DNA from: Roseimaritima multifibrata
GTDB lineage: Bacteria; Planctomycetota; Planctomycetia; Pirellulales; Pirellulaceae
NCBI RefSeq assembly: GCF_007741495.1
Contig: NZ_CP036262.1
Span: 5,704,001 to 5,768,000, forward strand
Direction: 5' to 3'
DNA length: 64,000 nucleotides
Shown: positions 1 through 8,818 of the stretch, one piece after another
How positions within the stretch are numbered: position 1 is the stretch's first letter
Layout: each line of letters starts with the position of its first letter
Notes under the pieces: generated by a model
The model's database searches: none
What the model was told of the DNA's origin: nothing
The model's input: only the letters and a program-made list of their open reading frames with translations
Made by a program: the position numbers and the translations under genes

Positions 1-789
1 ATCATGCTCAGGAACAAGTGGATCCCCAGCGTTGCCGAAAATCGATTCAACAAAATCAAGATTGCTGACCAAGCCACCGGGTGCAAAGAACCGGGTTTCG
101 AGAGTTTTCTTACGGCAAAAGCCAGGAACTTCCGGACAGACCAACGGACGCAGCAACAACGAAACCCAGGTATAAGCAGGCTTCGCAGACTGCGACGTGT
201 AAGGCAACCGCAGCAGTTCCTTCGGCGGATTCATTGCCGCCTGGAACAGCGCCACAAAGGTCTCTTTCGGAACGGCCCGCTTGTCACCAGGAATGGGCAA
301 GCCACCTTCGACCACATGGAAAGTTCCGGCACTGGTCCGGCGGTCATGGACAGGATTATTGACGATCCCGTTCGCAATCCGAGTCGACTGGACCAAGTCG
401 CTTTCAAAACGTTCCGCCTGAGAAGGAAGGCTCATTTCCCTTGCCATCCCATGGCGGTCCAAGGCGAGCGTCCGCGAGGGGAGGGTGAACGGTTGGTCAG
501 CGACAAAACCTTCGAAATAAGTATTCAAAAAGGTTTCAATACGCTGGTCCACCGGAGCCCGATGGCCCGCTAGAAGGCGATTCTTTTCTCGCAGGTTTTC
601 TAACATTCCGCGAGAGAACGAAGCGAGTGCTCCTCCCGATTCGCCTATATCATCGGGCAGCAAACCGGCCGAAGCCAGTTGCAAAGCGATGTAACTGAGT
701 AAATTCTCGCGTTCCTTTGGGACGGTCCAGGCAGTTCGGTTCCAACCCAAAGTACGCTGCAGTTCCTCTTGGTCATACTCAGAAAGCAT
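1..789 (-). CDS. PPi-type phosphoenolpyruvate carboxykinase, N-terminal part (3' end outside window)
   Basis: The minus-strand frame is open from an ATG at 789 to the window edge (263 codons), so only the N-terminal part is present. AGGAGA lies just upstream of the ATG. The segment around HDRRTSAGTFHVVEGGLPIPGD and the later NLDFVESIFGNAGDP closely resemble, from memory, the pyrophosphate-dependent PEP carboxykinase of Propionibacterium and Entamoeba, a cytosolic enzyme of about 1,100 residues that interconverts oxaloacetate and PEP using PPi. The catalytic C-terminal region is not in the window. The family call rests on remembered similarity rather than a search. Confidence 0.72.
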   Translation of the reverse strand, partial: MLSEYDQEELQRTLGWNRTAWTVPKERENLLSYIALQLASAGLLPDDIGESGGALASFSRGMLENLREKNRLLAGHRAPVDQRIETFLNTYFEGFVADQPFTLPSRTLALDRHGMAREMSLPSQAERFESDLVQSTRIANGIVNNPVHDRRTSAGTFHVVEGGLPIPGDKRAVPKETFVALFQAAMNPPKELLRLPYTSQSAKPAYTWVSLLLRPLVCPEVPGFCRKKTLETRFFAPGGLVSNLDFVESIFGNAGDPLVPEHD

Positions 790-1000
790 CGCTGCTGATC
801 TCCTAATAAGATGATTCATCGAGCGCGAAAAGTAATCTCTTTTGACAAGCGAAATCAGGGGCTCCCAGGCTCCTCCCGCTCGTCTAAACCGAGCCTAGAG
901 TAGCACATTTCCCCCCATCCACCTTCCCCTGCCATACCAACAAACCCTTGATCCTGCCTCGCCTCAAGGCCTCTTCCTCCCAAGGCGACGCTCACTAACA

Positions 1001-2812
1001 CTAACGGACCTGAACGGACACCAATTCCCCGTTGCCAGGTTCCAAACTAAATGGCGGATCCGATTTCAAAGTCAAATCCTGCTCCGTCGCCGGGGACCGG
1101 AACGTCAATTGCCAGGCATGCAGGGCCATCGGCGGCTGAGTGAGCGACAGCGTTTGCGACTTACCTAGCTGCTGGTCCGGCAAATAAACAGGGTCCCCGA
1201 CCACCGGCATATTCAAATGCCAAAGGTGAATACGAATCTGATTGGTTCTTCCGGTCACCGGCCGTGCCTGCAACAGGGCGGTCCCATCGTCATCACGCCG
1301 AATAACCTCGAAGAGAGTCTTTGCTGGCAATCCCTCGGGATCGACTTCACGTCCCCCCGCAGCACTCGCTCGCCGCCCAATCGACGCGTTTACTTCGAAC
1401 CGGTCTTCCGGCGGATGTCCCTGGCAACGGACCAGGTAAACCTTATCGACCGTCCCTTCTTGAAACTGAGCATGCAACAGGGAGGCAAATTTCCTGGAGC
1501 GAGCCAGGACGACGATGCCAGTCGTATTGGCATCCAAACGGTGCACCGGACGAAGCACCTGCGGAGCGTAGATTTGATTCAATATCGATCCCAGAGTATT
1601 GCGATTGAATCGCCCACAGGGATGCATCGGCAGTGGGGCAGGTTTATGGACCGCCACCAAAGCTTCGTCTTCGTACAAAAACCGAATGTCAACGCTGACG
1701 TCGGGCTCAACCGTATCTGGGAACAATCGCCAATAGGATTCCCCACCGTAAACGATTCGAGTCGGCTCGACCGGTTGGTCCCCTAACCGAATGTGTCCGG
1801 CTGCGAAAACAGGTTCCCACTCGGCATGCGAAACATGTGGATGGTTTTCGACAAGGCAATCGATCAAGCTGGATCCGCTACACCGTTCGGGGACATTGAT
1901 CGGGCGTCGATTATCGTAGGGGGTGCTACCGGGCAACGGATTCGTGACTTCCAACAAACGAGCTTGCCGGATTGCCAACTGAGCCTGCATTTTCTGTTCA
2001 GGCGTTTGGTAACAAAACGGGCATGATTCGTTAGCAACGTAACGAGGATCCTGCTGCTCCTGCTCGGTCAAAACCGACTGGCATGCGAAACACTGGACCG
2101 CTTTTGTCGGCTGCAACTGTGGATCCAGCGCGACACGTCCATCAAACACAAAGCAGTCACCGTCGTAGTGCGATTCTCCGCAGGTTTCAAAATATTTCAG
2201 GATCCCGCCATCCAGTTGATAGACCTGTTCAAACCCTTTTCCCTGCATCAACGGGCCCGCTTTTTCACAGCGAATGCCGCCGGTGCAAAACATCACCAGC
2301 GGTTTCTCCTTCATTTCCTCTGGCAACGCATCGACGGCTTCCGGAAAATGGCGAAAGTGATCGACTCCGATCGGCAGGGCATCTGCAAAAGTTCCCAGTT
2401 TGATCTCGTAGTCGTTCCGCACATCCAGCAGAGTGACTTCACGCCCCTCGTCCAGCCACTGCTTCAATTCTTCAGCAGTCAGTTTTGGAGAAGTCCGCTG
2501 TCGCGGATCGATACCATCCACCCCGAAGGCGATGATTTCCTTCTTCAATTTAACCAACATCCGATTGAACGGCTGTGTTTCGCTAAGGCTTTCCTTCACC
2601 TCGATATCAGCAAATTCTTCAAATTCGCTGATCCACTGCAACCACTGTCGAATCGCTGGTTCCGGCCCAGCGAGAAAACAATTGATTCCCTCGGGGCTAA
2701 GCATCACGGTCCCCCGAAGCTCCAGCTCGGCACATTTTTGCCGCATCTGCTCACGTCGCTCGGGCAGTCGGTCGAGAGTCACAAATTGATAGGCCGCAAT
2801 ATTTAAAATCAT
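1001..2812 (-). CDS. TrhO (rhodanese-type tRNA hydroxylase)-RluA pseudouridine synthase fusion
   Basis: This protein of about 603 residues joins two RNA-modification enzymes. Residues 1-270 match the TrhO/YceA (UPF0176) family, which makes 5-hydroxyuridine at tRNA position 34. They contain the rhodanese loop CTGGIRCEK with the catalytic Cys near residue 176, then a CxxC...CxxC zinc-like cluster (residues about 241-266). Residues about 310-385 look S4-like. Residues about 390-600 are an RluA-type pseudouridine synthase with HRLDANTTG, whose Asp near 427 is the expected catalytic residue. The start at MILNIAAYQF fits the TrhO N terminus; an in-frame ATG 21 codons upstream is less likely. Both catalytic motifs are intact, so both activities are inferred to be retained. 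Confidence 0.85.
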   Translation of the reverse strand: MILNIAAYQFVTLDRLPERREQMRQKCAELELRGTVMLSPEGINCFLAGPEPAIRQWLQWISEFEEFADIEVKESLSETQPFNRMLVKLKKEIIAFGVDGIDPRQRTSPKLTAEELKQWLDEGREVTLLDVRNDYEIKLGTFADALPIGVDHFRHFPEAVDALPEEMKEKPLVMFCTGGIRCEKAGPLMQGKGFEQVYQLDGGILKYFETCGESHYDGDCFVFDGRVALDPQLQPTKAVQCFACQSVLTEQEQQDPRYVANESCPFCYQTPEQKMQAQLAIRQARLLEVTNPLPGSTPYDNRRPINVPERCSGSSLIDCLVENHPHVSHAEWEPVFAAGHIRLGDQPVEPTRIVYGGESYWRLFPDTVEPDVSVDIRFLYEDEALVAVHKPAPLPMHPCGRFNRNTLGSILNQIYAPQVLRPVHRLDANTTGIVVLARSRKFASLLHAQFQEGTVDKVYLVRCQGHPPEDRFEVNASIGRRASAAGGREVDPEGLPAKTLFEVIRRDDDGTALLQARPVTGRTNQIRIHLWHLNMPVVGDPVYLPDQQLGKSQTLSLTQPPMALHAWQLTFRSPATEQDLTLKSDPPFSLEPGNGELVSVQVR

Positions 2813-3176
2813 CACACTCTTTTCAACGACTCGAAGATCCAACGCCTTAAAGGGAATCAATTTACGATTTTGCACCGCAAATGACTAGGGATGAGAGCGA
2901 TATCGCACAGTCTGGCAGGCGGTCGGCCAATGCCGTCTACTTTCTTAGCGGAACGGGGCGAGCCGTTCGGCAATCGCATCGAAAACAGAAGGAATTTGCC
3001 GGCCAGCTTGCGCCGCCCCGCTAGGAACTCCGCCCGCAGATGCCAAAGTCGATGGCATTGAGCGGTCGGCTTCGATGCAAACAGCGGCTTCGATGCAAAC
3101 AGGCTGACACTTCCTTTTTCCCTCTCACAGACCTAGCAGCCTGTGTTACGTTTGAACAACGGGCTGGCAGCCTGCC
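2813..3176. other. Intergenic stretch with short direct repeats
   Basis: No gene is seen. An 18-bp unit beginning CGGCTTCGATGC occurs twice in near tandem at about 3063-3101. Two GCAGCCTG(T/C) segments lie at about 3139-3180. Such short repeats are common between planctomycete genes; no function is evident. Confidence 0.4.
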
Positions 3177-6038
3177 TTACTCTAGCGGCTGGAGAACCGG
3201 TGCTGGCAGATCGATTCGCTCGACCGATTCGATCATTCCGGATTCAAGCTCCAGTTCTTCATCGAAATTGATCGGATCGGCATCGATGATCATTCCTTCA
3301 TCCTCGATGTAATACTGACCTCCCACCGTATTCCGATTCATGACGCCCGGATCGATCCACAATCCTTCTCCGGTCAGTTCCATCGTCCCCAGATCCAAAT
3401 CCAGGCTTCGCCGAACGACCTCGTAATTGACCCACACGTTCAGCAGCGAGTTCTGAGCGTTCAGCAAATCGTTCAGAGCCGAGATCGTATCACGAGCGGC
3501 CGTCGGGCCACTGGCAAGTCCCCGAGCCTCGCGGAGCTGACGAATGTCTTCGTTCAATCCGATCTGGTCCGCAGCGATCCGAACCGCTTGGCGCGACAAT
3601 TCGAAATTGTACTGATTGGACTGCAACTGCCTCAGCTGGCCTCGGAGCAACTGCCAGATTCCATCTTCGTACTGGTAGTAAGAGCGGCGAGCCTGATTGA
3701 ATTCAATCAACGACTGACGATAAGTATTCCGTTCTTGCAACCGAGTCAGCGGAGCGTCCCACTGCAACCCGACTCGCAAGCGTCCGGTGCTGGACTGCAA
3801 ATCCAGTGGGTTATCGCTTGCATTCAGCACATCGCCACTGAAGGTGATGTCCAAGTTACTTTCCAAATCGTCGGCGTTGAATTCGATCAACCGCCACGAA
3901 TCGACCAAGCTGGCTCGAGCATTTGCCCAGTCGCGTCGATTGCGTCGAGCGATTTCCAAAGCCTCACGCGGCGTCAGATCGACCTCAGGCAGCTGTACAC
4001 TTTCGGTCCGAGCACGAGCCTGGATCAGTTGCAGAGACAACACGTCATCGGACAGCTCTGACAGCAAGTCCTGCGAAGCGAGAACCACGTCGTCTCGCAT
4101 CACCCGTGCGAACTCGTTTTCGCCTTCTAAACCTTGACCTTCGGGTGGTTTTTCCGCCAGTTCTCCCAGCCTAGCTTCCAGCTGATTGATCCGAGCGTCA
4201 TATTTTTCCAGGCGTCCCGAAAGAATCGAGTATTGCTCTCGCAGCTCACCACTGAGTGCGGCAATTCGATCGAAATCGAACAGGCTCGCATCCAGATTCG
4301 GCAACCCCAACAACGCACAGATAACCTCCCGTTGCTGTTCGAACTGCTTTTCCAATCGTTCAACATGCTCACGCCGTGCAGGCAAGGCTTCTTCCAATTG
4401 GTCGATATCCTTGGCGATCCGCGGCAAGTCTTGCTGCACCAATTCGTCGAGGAATCGGTTTAGCGGGCCCAATTTGCCACGCAACTGAAGCAGCTCTTCG
4501 GCCAATTCCGGCGACCAACGAACCGATCGAATCGGAGTCCCCGTCGCGGGATCAATTACCTGATCGGCAAATTCGAGAAGTGCAATATTGGTCTGGCCAG
4601 CGGTGCTACGCAGTTCCGTCAGTTCTTCGCGACGCATCCGCACCTCGCGATCGATCAATTCAAACTGTTTCAGTGAAGGGTCTTCGATTCGAGTGCAGAT
4701 ATAAGGTGGCAACCCCAAATCGCCTAGGAACGAATCGATCGATGACTGATAGGCAGCCCGACGCGTCAACAACTGCGTCTGAGCACTGATCAACGCTTGC
4801 TGAGCCTGTGCGACCTGCAATCGCTGCCGCGGAATCGCTTCCGCATCCGCGGGAATGGTTGTCAACAATTCGACCAACGTGTCCTGCAACAAGACCAGGT
4901 TTTCGCTCAGCCGAGCAACATTCTCTTCCTGGTTCTCGATCTGCAACTGATCCTGAAGCAGCCCCATGAAGCCTCCCGCCTGAGCGACTCCACCGCCGGT
5001 GGAAAATCCGGCCGTCCCGCCGCCACTCAGACCGGCGAACCCGCCCCCCAGCCCACTGAATCCGCCCAGGCCGACCCCGAATACACCACCACTTCGCTGC
5101 ACAGTCGATTCGGTGCTTCGCCCCGTCGTGATCGACAGGTAGAAACTTCGTCGATAGCGTTCGATCGCCCGGACGTTCGCCAATAAACGCCGTTCGGAAA
5201 GCGTCAGACGCTCCATCACTCGGTCGCGACCGGCTCCCCTTAGCAGCGGTTGGACAAGTGCGAAATCAAGCACTGTATTGGCGCTTTGTGTACTGGGACC
5301 ACTCATCTCCCAAACGATCGAATTTGCCAGCCCGACCACTAAATCGGCTCCGGTTGCAAACGATCGCTGCATCGCAAGGGGCCGCTGCCCGGTGCTGTAA
5401 GGGCCAACCAGCAATGCCGAACTGCTATCTCCATTCAAACCATTACGATCGGGACCGTCCGCGGTGTAGAACGTCTGTGCCCCACCGAAGAACTGCGTAT
5501 CAAATCGGAAACGTTCGCTGCTGACGTCCAAGGCGGACAGGTAAAGCTGTTCCAATTGGCGTTGATAGTCGGGTGAATGCAGCAATGCCAAACGGACGGC
5601 CGTATCGCTATCCAGCACCAACACGCCATTCTCGTCCAGCGGAAGGTATTGCCACCAATCGGGCGACTCCGCAGCATTCGTCTTTCCGTTGGCGTCCCAC
5701 AGCGGGTAGCCCCTGCGGCCATCGACCGAATCCATATATTGATGGGACACCGGATCATCGATCGGCATCGGCTGGCGGTCAGGGTCAAACGGATCGAACA
5801 TACGGCTTTCTCGAGCCGGTTCGATATTTAGATTCCCAACGTTTTCCTGACGGCTATGCCAGACCTTTTCGTCGATCAACGCATAGGCTTCCGCATCGGC
5901 CTGTTCACGGTAATAGGCACGGTGACAGCCTGTGGCTCCCACGCTGACAACGGCCACTACCAATAACGGCCACTGAACCAGCGACCGCCGAAGCTTGCGA
6001 CAGCGACTCTGTTTTCGGTTCAAGCCTGATAGACTCAT
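3177..6038 (-). CDS. Large TolC-like outer-membrane lipoprotein
   Basis: A protein of about 953 residues starting at MSLSGLNRKQ, chosen because GGAAGG precedes this ATG. The longer frame upstream has no leader. A hydrophobic segment (WPLLVVAVVSVGATGC) ends in a lipobox-like Cys, suggesting a lipoprotein. The rest is rich in long helices with RLEKQFEQQRE and QAQQALISAQTQLL patterns, and the C-terminal third resembles outer-membrane efflux (TolC) repeats. It is about twice the size of a typical TolC. A glycine-rich stretch (FGVGLGGFSGLGGGFAGLSG) interrupts the middle. It is divergent from the gene at 6422. Role inferred: outer-membrane channel or periplasmic adaptor of an export system. Confidence 0.68.
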   Translation of the reverse strand: MSLSGLNRKQSRCRKLRRSLVQWPLLVVAVVSVGATGCHRAYYREQADAEAYALIDEKVWHSRQENVGNLNIEPARESRMFDPFDPDRQPMPIDDPVSHQYMDSVDGRRGYPLWDANGKTNAAESPDWWQYLPLDENGVLVLDSDTAVRLALLHSPDYQRQLEQLYLSALDVSSERFRFDTQFFGGAQTFYTADGPDRNGLNGDSSSALLVGPYSTGQRPLAMQRSFATGADLVVGLANSIVWEMSGPSTQSANTVLDFALVQPLLRGAGRDRVMERLTLSERRLLANVRAIERYRRSFYLSITTGRSTESTVQRSGGVFGVGLGGFSGLGGGFAGLSGGGTAGFSTGGGVAQAGGFMGLLQDQLQIENQEENVARLSENLVLLQDTLVELLTTIPADAEAIPRQRLQVAQAQQALISAQTQLLTRRAAYQSSIDSFLGDLGLPPYICTRIEDPSLKQFELIDREVRMRREELTELRSTAGQTNIALLEFADQVIDPATGTPIRSVRWSPELAEELLQLRGKLGPLNRFLDELVQQDLPRIAKDIDQLEEALPARREHVERLEKQFEQQREVICALLGLPNLDASLFDFDRIAALSGELREQYSILSGRLEKYDARINQLEARLGELAEKPPEGQGLEGENEFARVMRDDVVLASQDLLSELSDDVLSLQLIQARARTESVQLPEVDLTPREALEIARRNRRDWANARASLVDSWRLIEFNADDLESNLDITFSGDVLNASDNPLDLQSSTGRLRVGLQWDAPLTRLQERNTYRQSLIEFNQARRSYYQYEDGIWQLLRGQLRQLQSNQYNFELSRQAVRIAADQIGLNEDIRQLREARGLASGPTAARDTISALNDLLNAQNSLLNVWVNYEVVRRSLDLDLGTMELTGEGLWIDPGVMNRNTVGGQYYIEDEGMIIDADPINFDEELELESGMIESVERIDLPAPVLQPLE

Positions 6039-6421
6039 GCGACTAACCTTCCACCCCAAAGAAGGGGCACCAGTACGTAAAACGAAACCGAATCGGTCCC
6101 TGCAATCCCGCGGACTTCTGCGATGGCCGACTTTCGGCCTACATTCGGTTTCGGTCTTACCCATCGAATGGCTTGACCGGATCGCGCTAGTCGGACCGCT
6201 AGTAACGGAGATGCCGGTCATGACGTAGCGGTCGGGTCGGCTTTAACGATTGGGCCCGTTCAACAGGGGAAGCGGACAACGGGATCCCGAAATAAGATTG
6301 CTTTGGAAGGAAAAACTTGACGTTGGAGATAGCCCAACTTACGGTAGGTTAGATCGTACCGGTCTTTTCTTCGGCGCATCTATACCCGGCAGCGTCACTT
6401 CGGAGTTGGCACAACGCGACC

Positions 6422-7921
6422 ATGAACATTGTCCTGATCGTCCTGCTAGCGTTGTATGTCATCGCTTTCCTAGTCTTTCTATGGAAAAGTGCTGACATCT
6501 GGCGTTGGTACCATATCGTCCTAGCCGTCACATTGATGATCCTTTCGATCGTCTTTCTCGCTCCCCTTGCAGGAGTACTGAAGACTCGAGTCGCTTGGAA
6601 CCAGATGTTCCAGCAGGTCGAAAAGCAATTGATTGACCTAAAAGCCAAAAATGTTCAGTTAAACCAGGAGGAAGGAGGGGTTCGCCACCTCCAACTGGAA
6701 CTGCAAAAACTGAGCTCTGAATCGGGCCGGGTCTGGCGTCATCTGGCCATGCAAAATGTGACCCCTGAGGGAATCACACTGGTCAAAATGCCCGATCCGA
6801 ACGCTCCTGTTGATCCAGCCGCACCAGCTGCGGCCGCCGACGCGGTCCCCATGGTCCCCGAAAGCATCGTCCTCTACGGCTTCGCCGAACAGGAAATGAC
6901 ATTTAACGAAACGGTTTCGCTGGTTCCAACAGTCTATCTGGGCGAATTCAACGTTATCAGCAGCACCCCGAACCAAGTGGTGGTGGCTGCCGCTGGAACC
7001 CCTAGCCCCCGGCAACGACAAGCGATCGAGAGCGGAGCGGCCAAAAGCTGGTCCCTTTACGAATTGCTCCCGCTGGACGGTCACGGCCCATTCTTGGCCC
7101 CCGGCAGCCAGCCGAGCGACGCCAATATGTTTGGCCGCGTCGATGCGGAATTGGTGGAAAGCCTGTTCGGCAATCGAGTTCCCGCAGAAATCCTGCAAGC
7201 CTATCTTCAGGATGGGCAACGCGTTGGTGAAGGCGGAGCCATTATCGAGAGCGTCGAAGAGACCGATGGTGAGGCCCCGGCCGTCTCGGCAGCTCGCAAC
7301 GAATATTTGGTCCGCTGGTCGAAAATCAAATTCATCAAAGATTACAGCGAAGACGTCGATAGTGCCGAGGACCGCGGAGCCGAAGAGGGTGGGTTCTTTG
7401 AACAGGGCCTTGCTGTCGATAGCCGCCTCAAGCGAGATGGCGACGAAACGACCGTCAGCTTTGAAAGCGGCGACGAAGTCTATGTTCCCTACGACACTGC
7501 GATCGACCTACGTGACCAAGGGATTGCGGAAATCCTGGTCAACCACAGCGTCCGCCGATTGAACGATTACCGGTTTATCCTGCGACGAACCGAACTTCGC
7601 CTGGACGAAGTCCGCGATCAAATCGCTCAACAGACCAAGCAGAAGAAGATTCTTGAAGAGACGATGGCTCAGACCGATGCGATGAACCAACAGTTCCAGG
7701 TAACCAAGAACCACCTGGAATCGGATAACGGACAACTGATCCGAGAACGGACCGCCGTTGATCAATTCTCCAAGAAACTGGAGCAAGAACTTGATTCCAG
7801 CCGCAAAACCTTGGCAGAACTGTATCGACTGAATCAGCAGCTTTCTCAAGAACTGACTTCGATCCATACCGAACTGGCCGAACTGATCGAAGAACGCGTC
7901 GAAGCGGTCGCCGCAGAATAG
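6422..7921 (+). CDS. Membrane-anchored coiled-coil protein, unknown function
   Basis: A 499-residue protein. Two hydrophobic helices at the N terminus (residues about 2-20 and 30-52) are followed by a heptad-rich helix (residues 60-100), an acidic middle region, and a second long coiled coil at the C terminus (residues about 380-495, rich in E, Q, K and L). It is predicted to sit in the cytoplasmic membrane with most of the chain on one side. I do not recognise a named domain; similar proteins are known to me only as planctomycete hypotheticals. It lies divergent to the TolC-like gene, so a shared envelope role is possible but only inferred. Confidence 0.72.
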   Translation: MNIVLIVLLALYVIAFLVFLWKSADIWRWYHIVLAVTLMILSIVFLAPLAGVLKTRVAWNQMFQQVEKQLIDLKAKNVQLNQEEGGVRHLQLELQKLSSESGRVWRHLAMQNVTPEGITLVKMPDPNAPVDPAAPAAAADAVPMVPESIVLYGFAEQEMTFNETVSLVPTVYLGEFNVISSTPNQVVVAAAGTPSPRQRQAIESGAAKSWSLYELLPLDGHGPFLAPGSQPSDANMFGRVDAELVESLFGNRVPAEILQAYLQDGQRVGEGGAIIESVEETDGEAPAVSAARNEYLVRWSKIKFIKDYSEDVDSAEDRGAEEGGFFEQGLAVDSRLKRDGDETTVSFESGDEVYVPYDTAIDLRDQGIAEILVNHSVRRLNDYRFILRRTELRLDEVRDQIAQQTKQKKILEETMAQTDAMNQQFQVTKNHLESDNGQLIRERTAVDQFSKKLEQELDSSRKTLAELYRLNQQLSQELTSIHTELAELIEERVEAVAAE

Positions 7922-8169
7922 CCTGGCCAGCCCAGACGATTCATGCTGGCTTCCGCGACAGCATTCAAAAAGGTTTGCCAAATCGTAAGGGTTTGCCAAA
8001 CCTTCACGCTCCGTCATGGCGCGGATTTTAGGACGCCAATTTTAGGACGAACACACCGTTAAAACGGAAAAGGTGCGACCAGCCCGCCGTCTGTCGCATC
8101 TCCCCCAAGGAGTGCGGACCTGAAGGGAAGAGAGAAAAGGCTGCAGACCGCTGCGACAAATCATTCGGG

Positions 8170-8643
8170 TTAGACGGGTCTTTCGCCGCTGACAACAACG
8201 GCACTGATGTAAAGCCCCGCCCCCGCTTTGACTCCGTCTTTTCCTCGCAGGTGATGCTGGACCACTTTCATCACGTCGCGACGACTGATCTGACCGCTCA
8301 ATCGGCCGGCGAAATCCAGTACGGGCAGACGCCGGCAAGCGGCATCGAGGAACTTCTGAGCGATCGAAAGCAAATCGGTCTCTTCATCAACCGCTGGCGG
8401 GTTGGTGTCAACAAATGCCATCAGGTTGTTTGAAGGAAGCTGGTCGTAGAGCGCTCCGACGGCAAACTGCATACACGATTTTTCCGAAAAGATCCCTAAA
8501 AACCTTCCCTCGCTATCGACGACGGGGGCCCCGGAAATGTGGCGTTTCAGAAGAACATCAATCGCGTCCAAAACGTCCATCTCCGGCGAAAGAGTCACCA
8601 AATTTGAAACCATCATGTCGCGTGCTGTGACTGTCTGTTTCAT
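8170..8643 (-). CDS. CBS-domain protein
   Basis: A 157-residue protein made of two CBS motifs (residues about 8-62 and 75-132). Diagnostic patterns are ARDMMVSNLVTLSPEMDVLDAIDVLLKRHISGAPVVD, cut here by its G-A-P-V-V-D turn, and a second RRLPVLDFAGRLSGQISRRDVM unit. CBS pairs bind adenosine nucleotides and act as energy or ligand sensors. With no attached enzyme domain, this one probably acts as a free-standing cytoplasmic regulator. The partner is unknown. Confidence 0.85.
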   Translation of the reverse strand: MKQTVTARDMMVSNLVTLSPEMDVLDAIDVLLKRHISGAPVVDSEGRFLGIFSEKSCMQFAVGALYDQLPSNNLMAFVDTNPPAVDEETDLLSIAQKFLDAACRRLPVLDFAGRLSGQISRRDVMKVVQHHLRGKDGVKAGAGLYISAVVVSGERPV

Positions 8644-8818
8644 CGTGCTGCTCCAGAAAAGATAAGAAGCCCTTGTCGATCGGGCGTGGAACCACCGAAT
8701 ACGATCGTGACACTCTCAGCAGCTCAGGTCAACAAAATAATATTCTGCGCCAAAATCCAATTCGGCTGGTAGACTTTATAAAAGCCCCTTGTCTGAAAAT
8801 TAAGCGGAAATCCGACCC

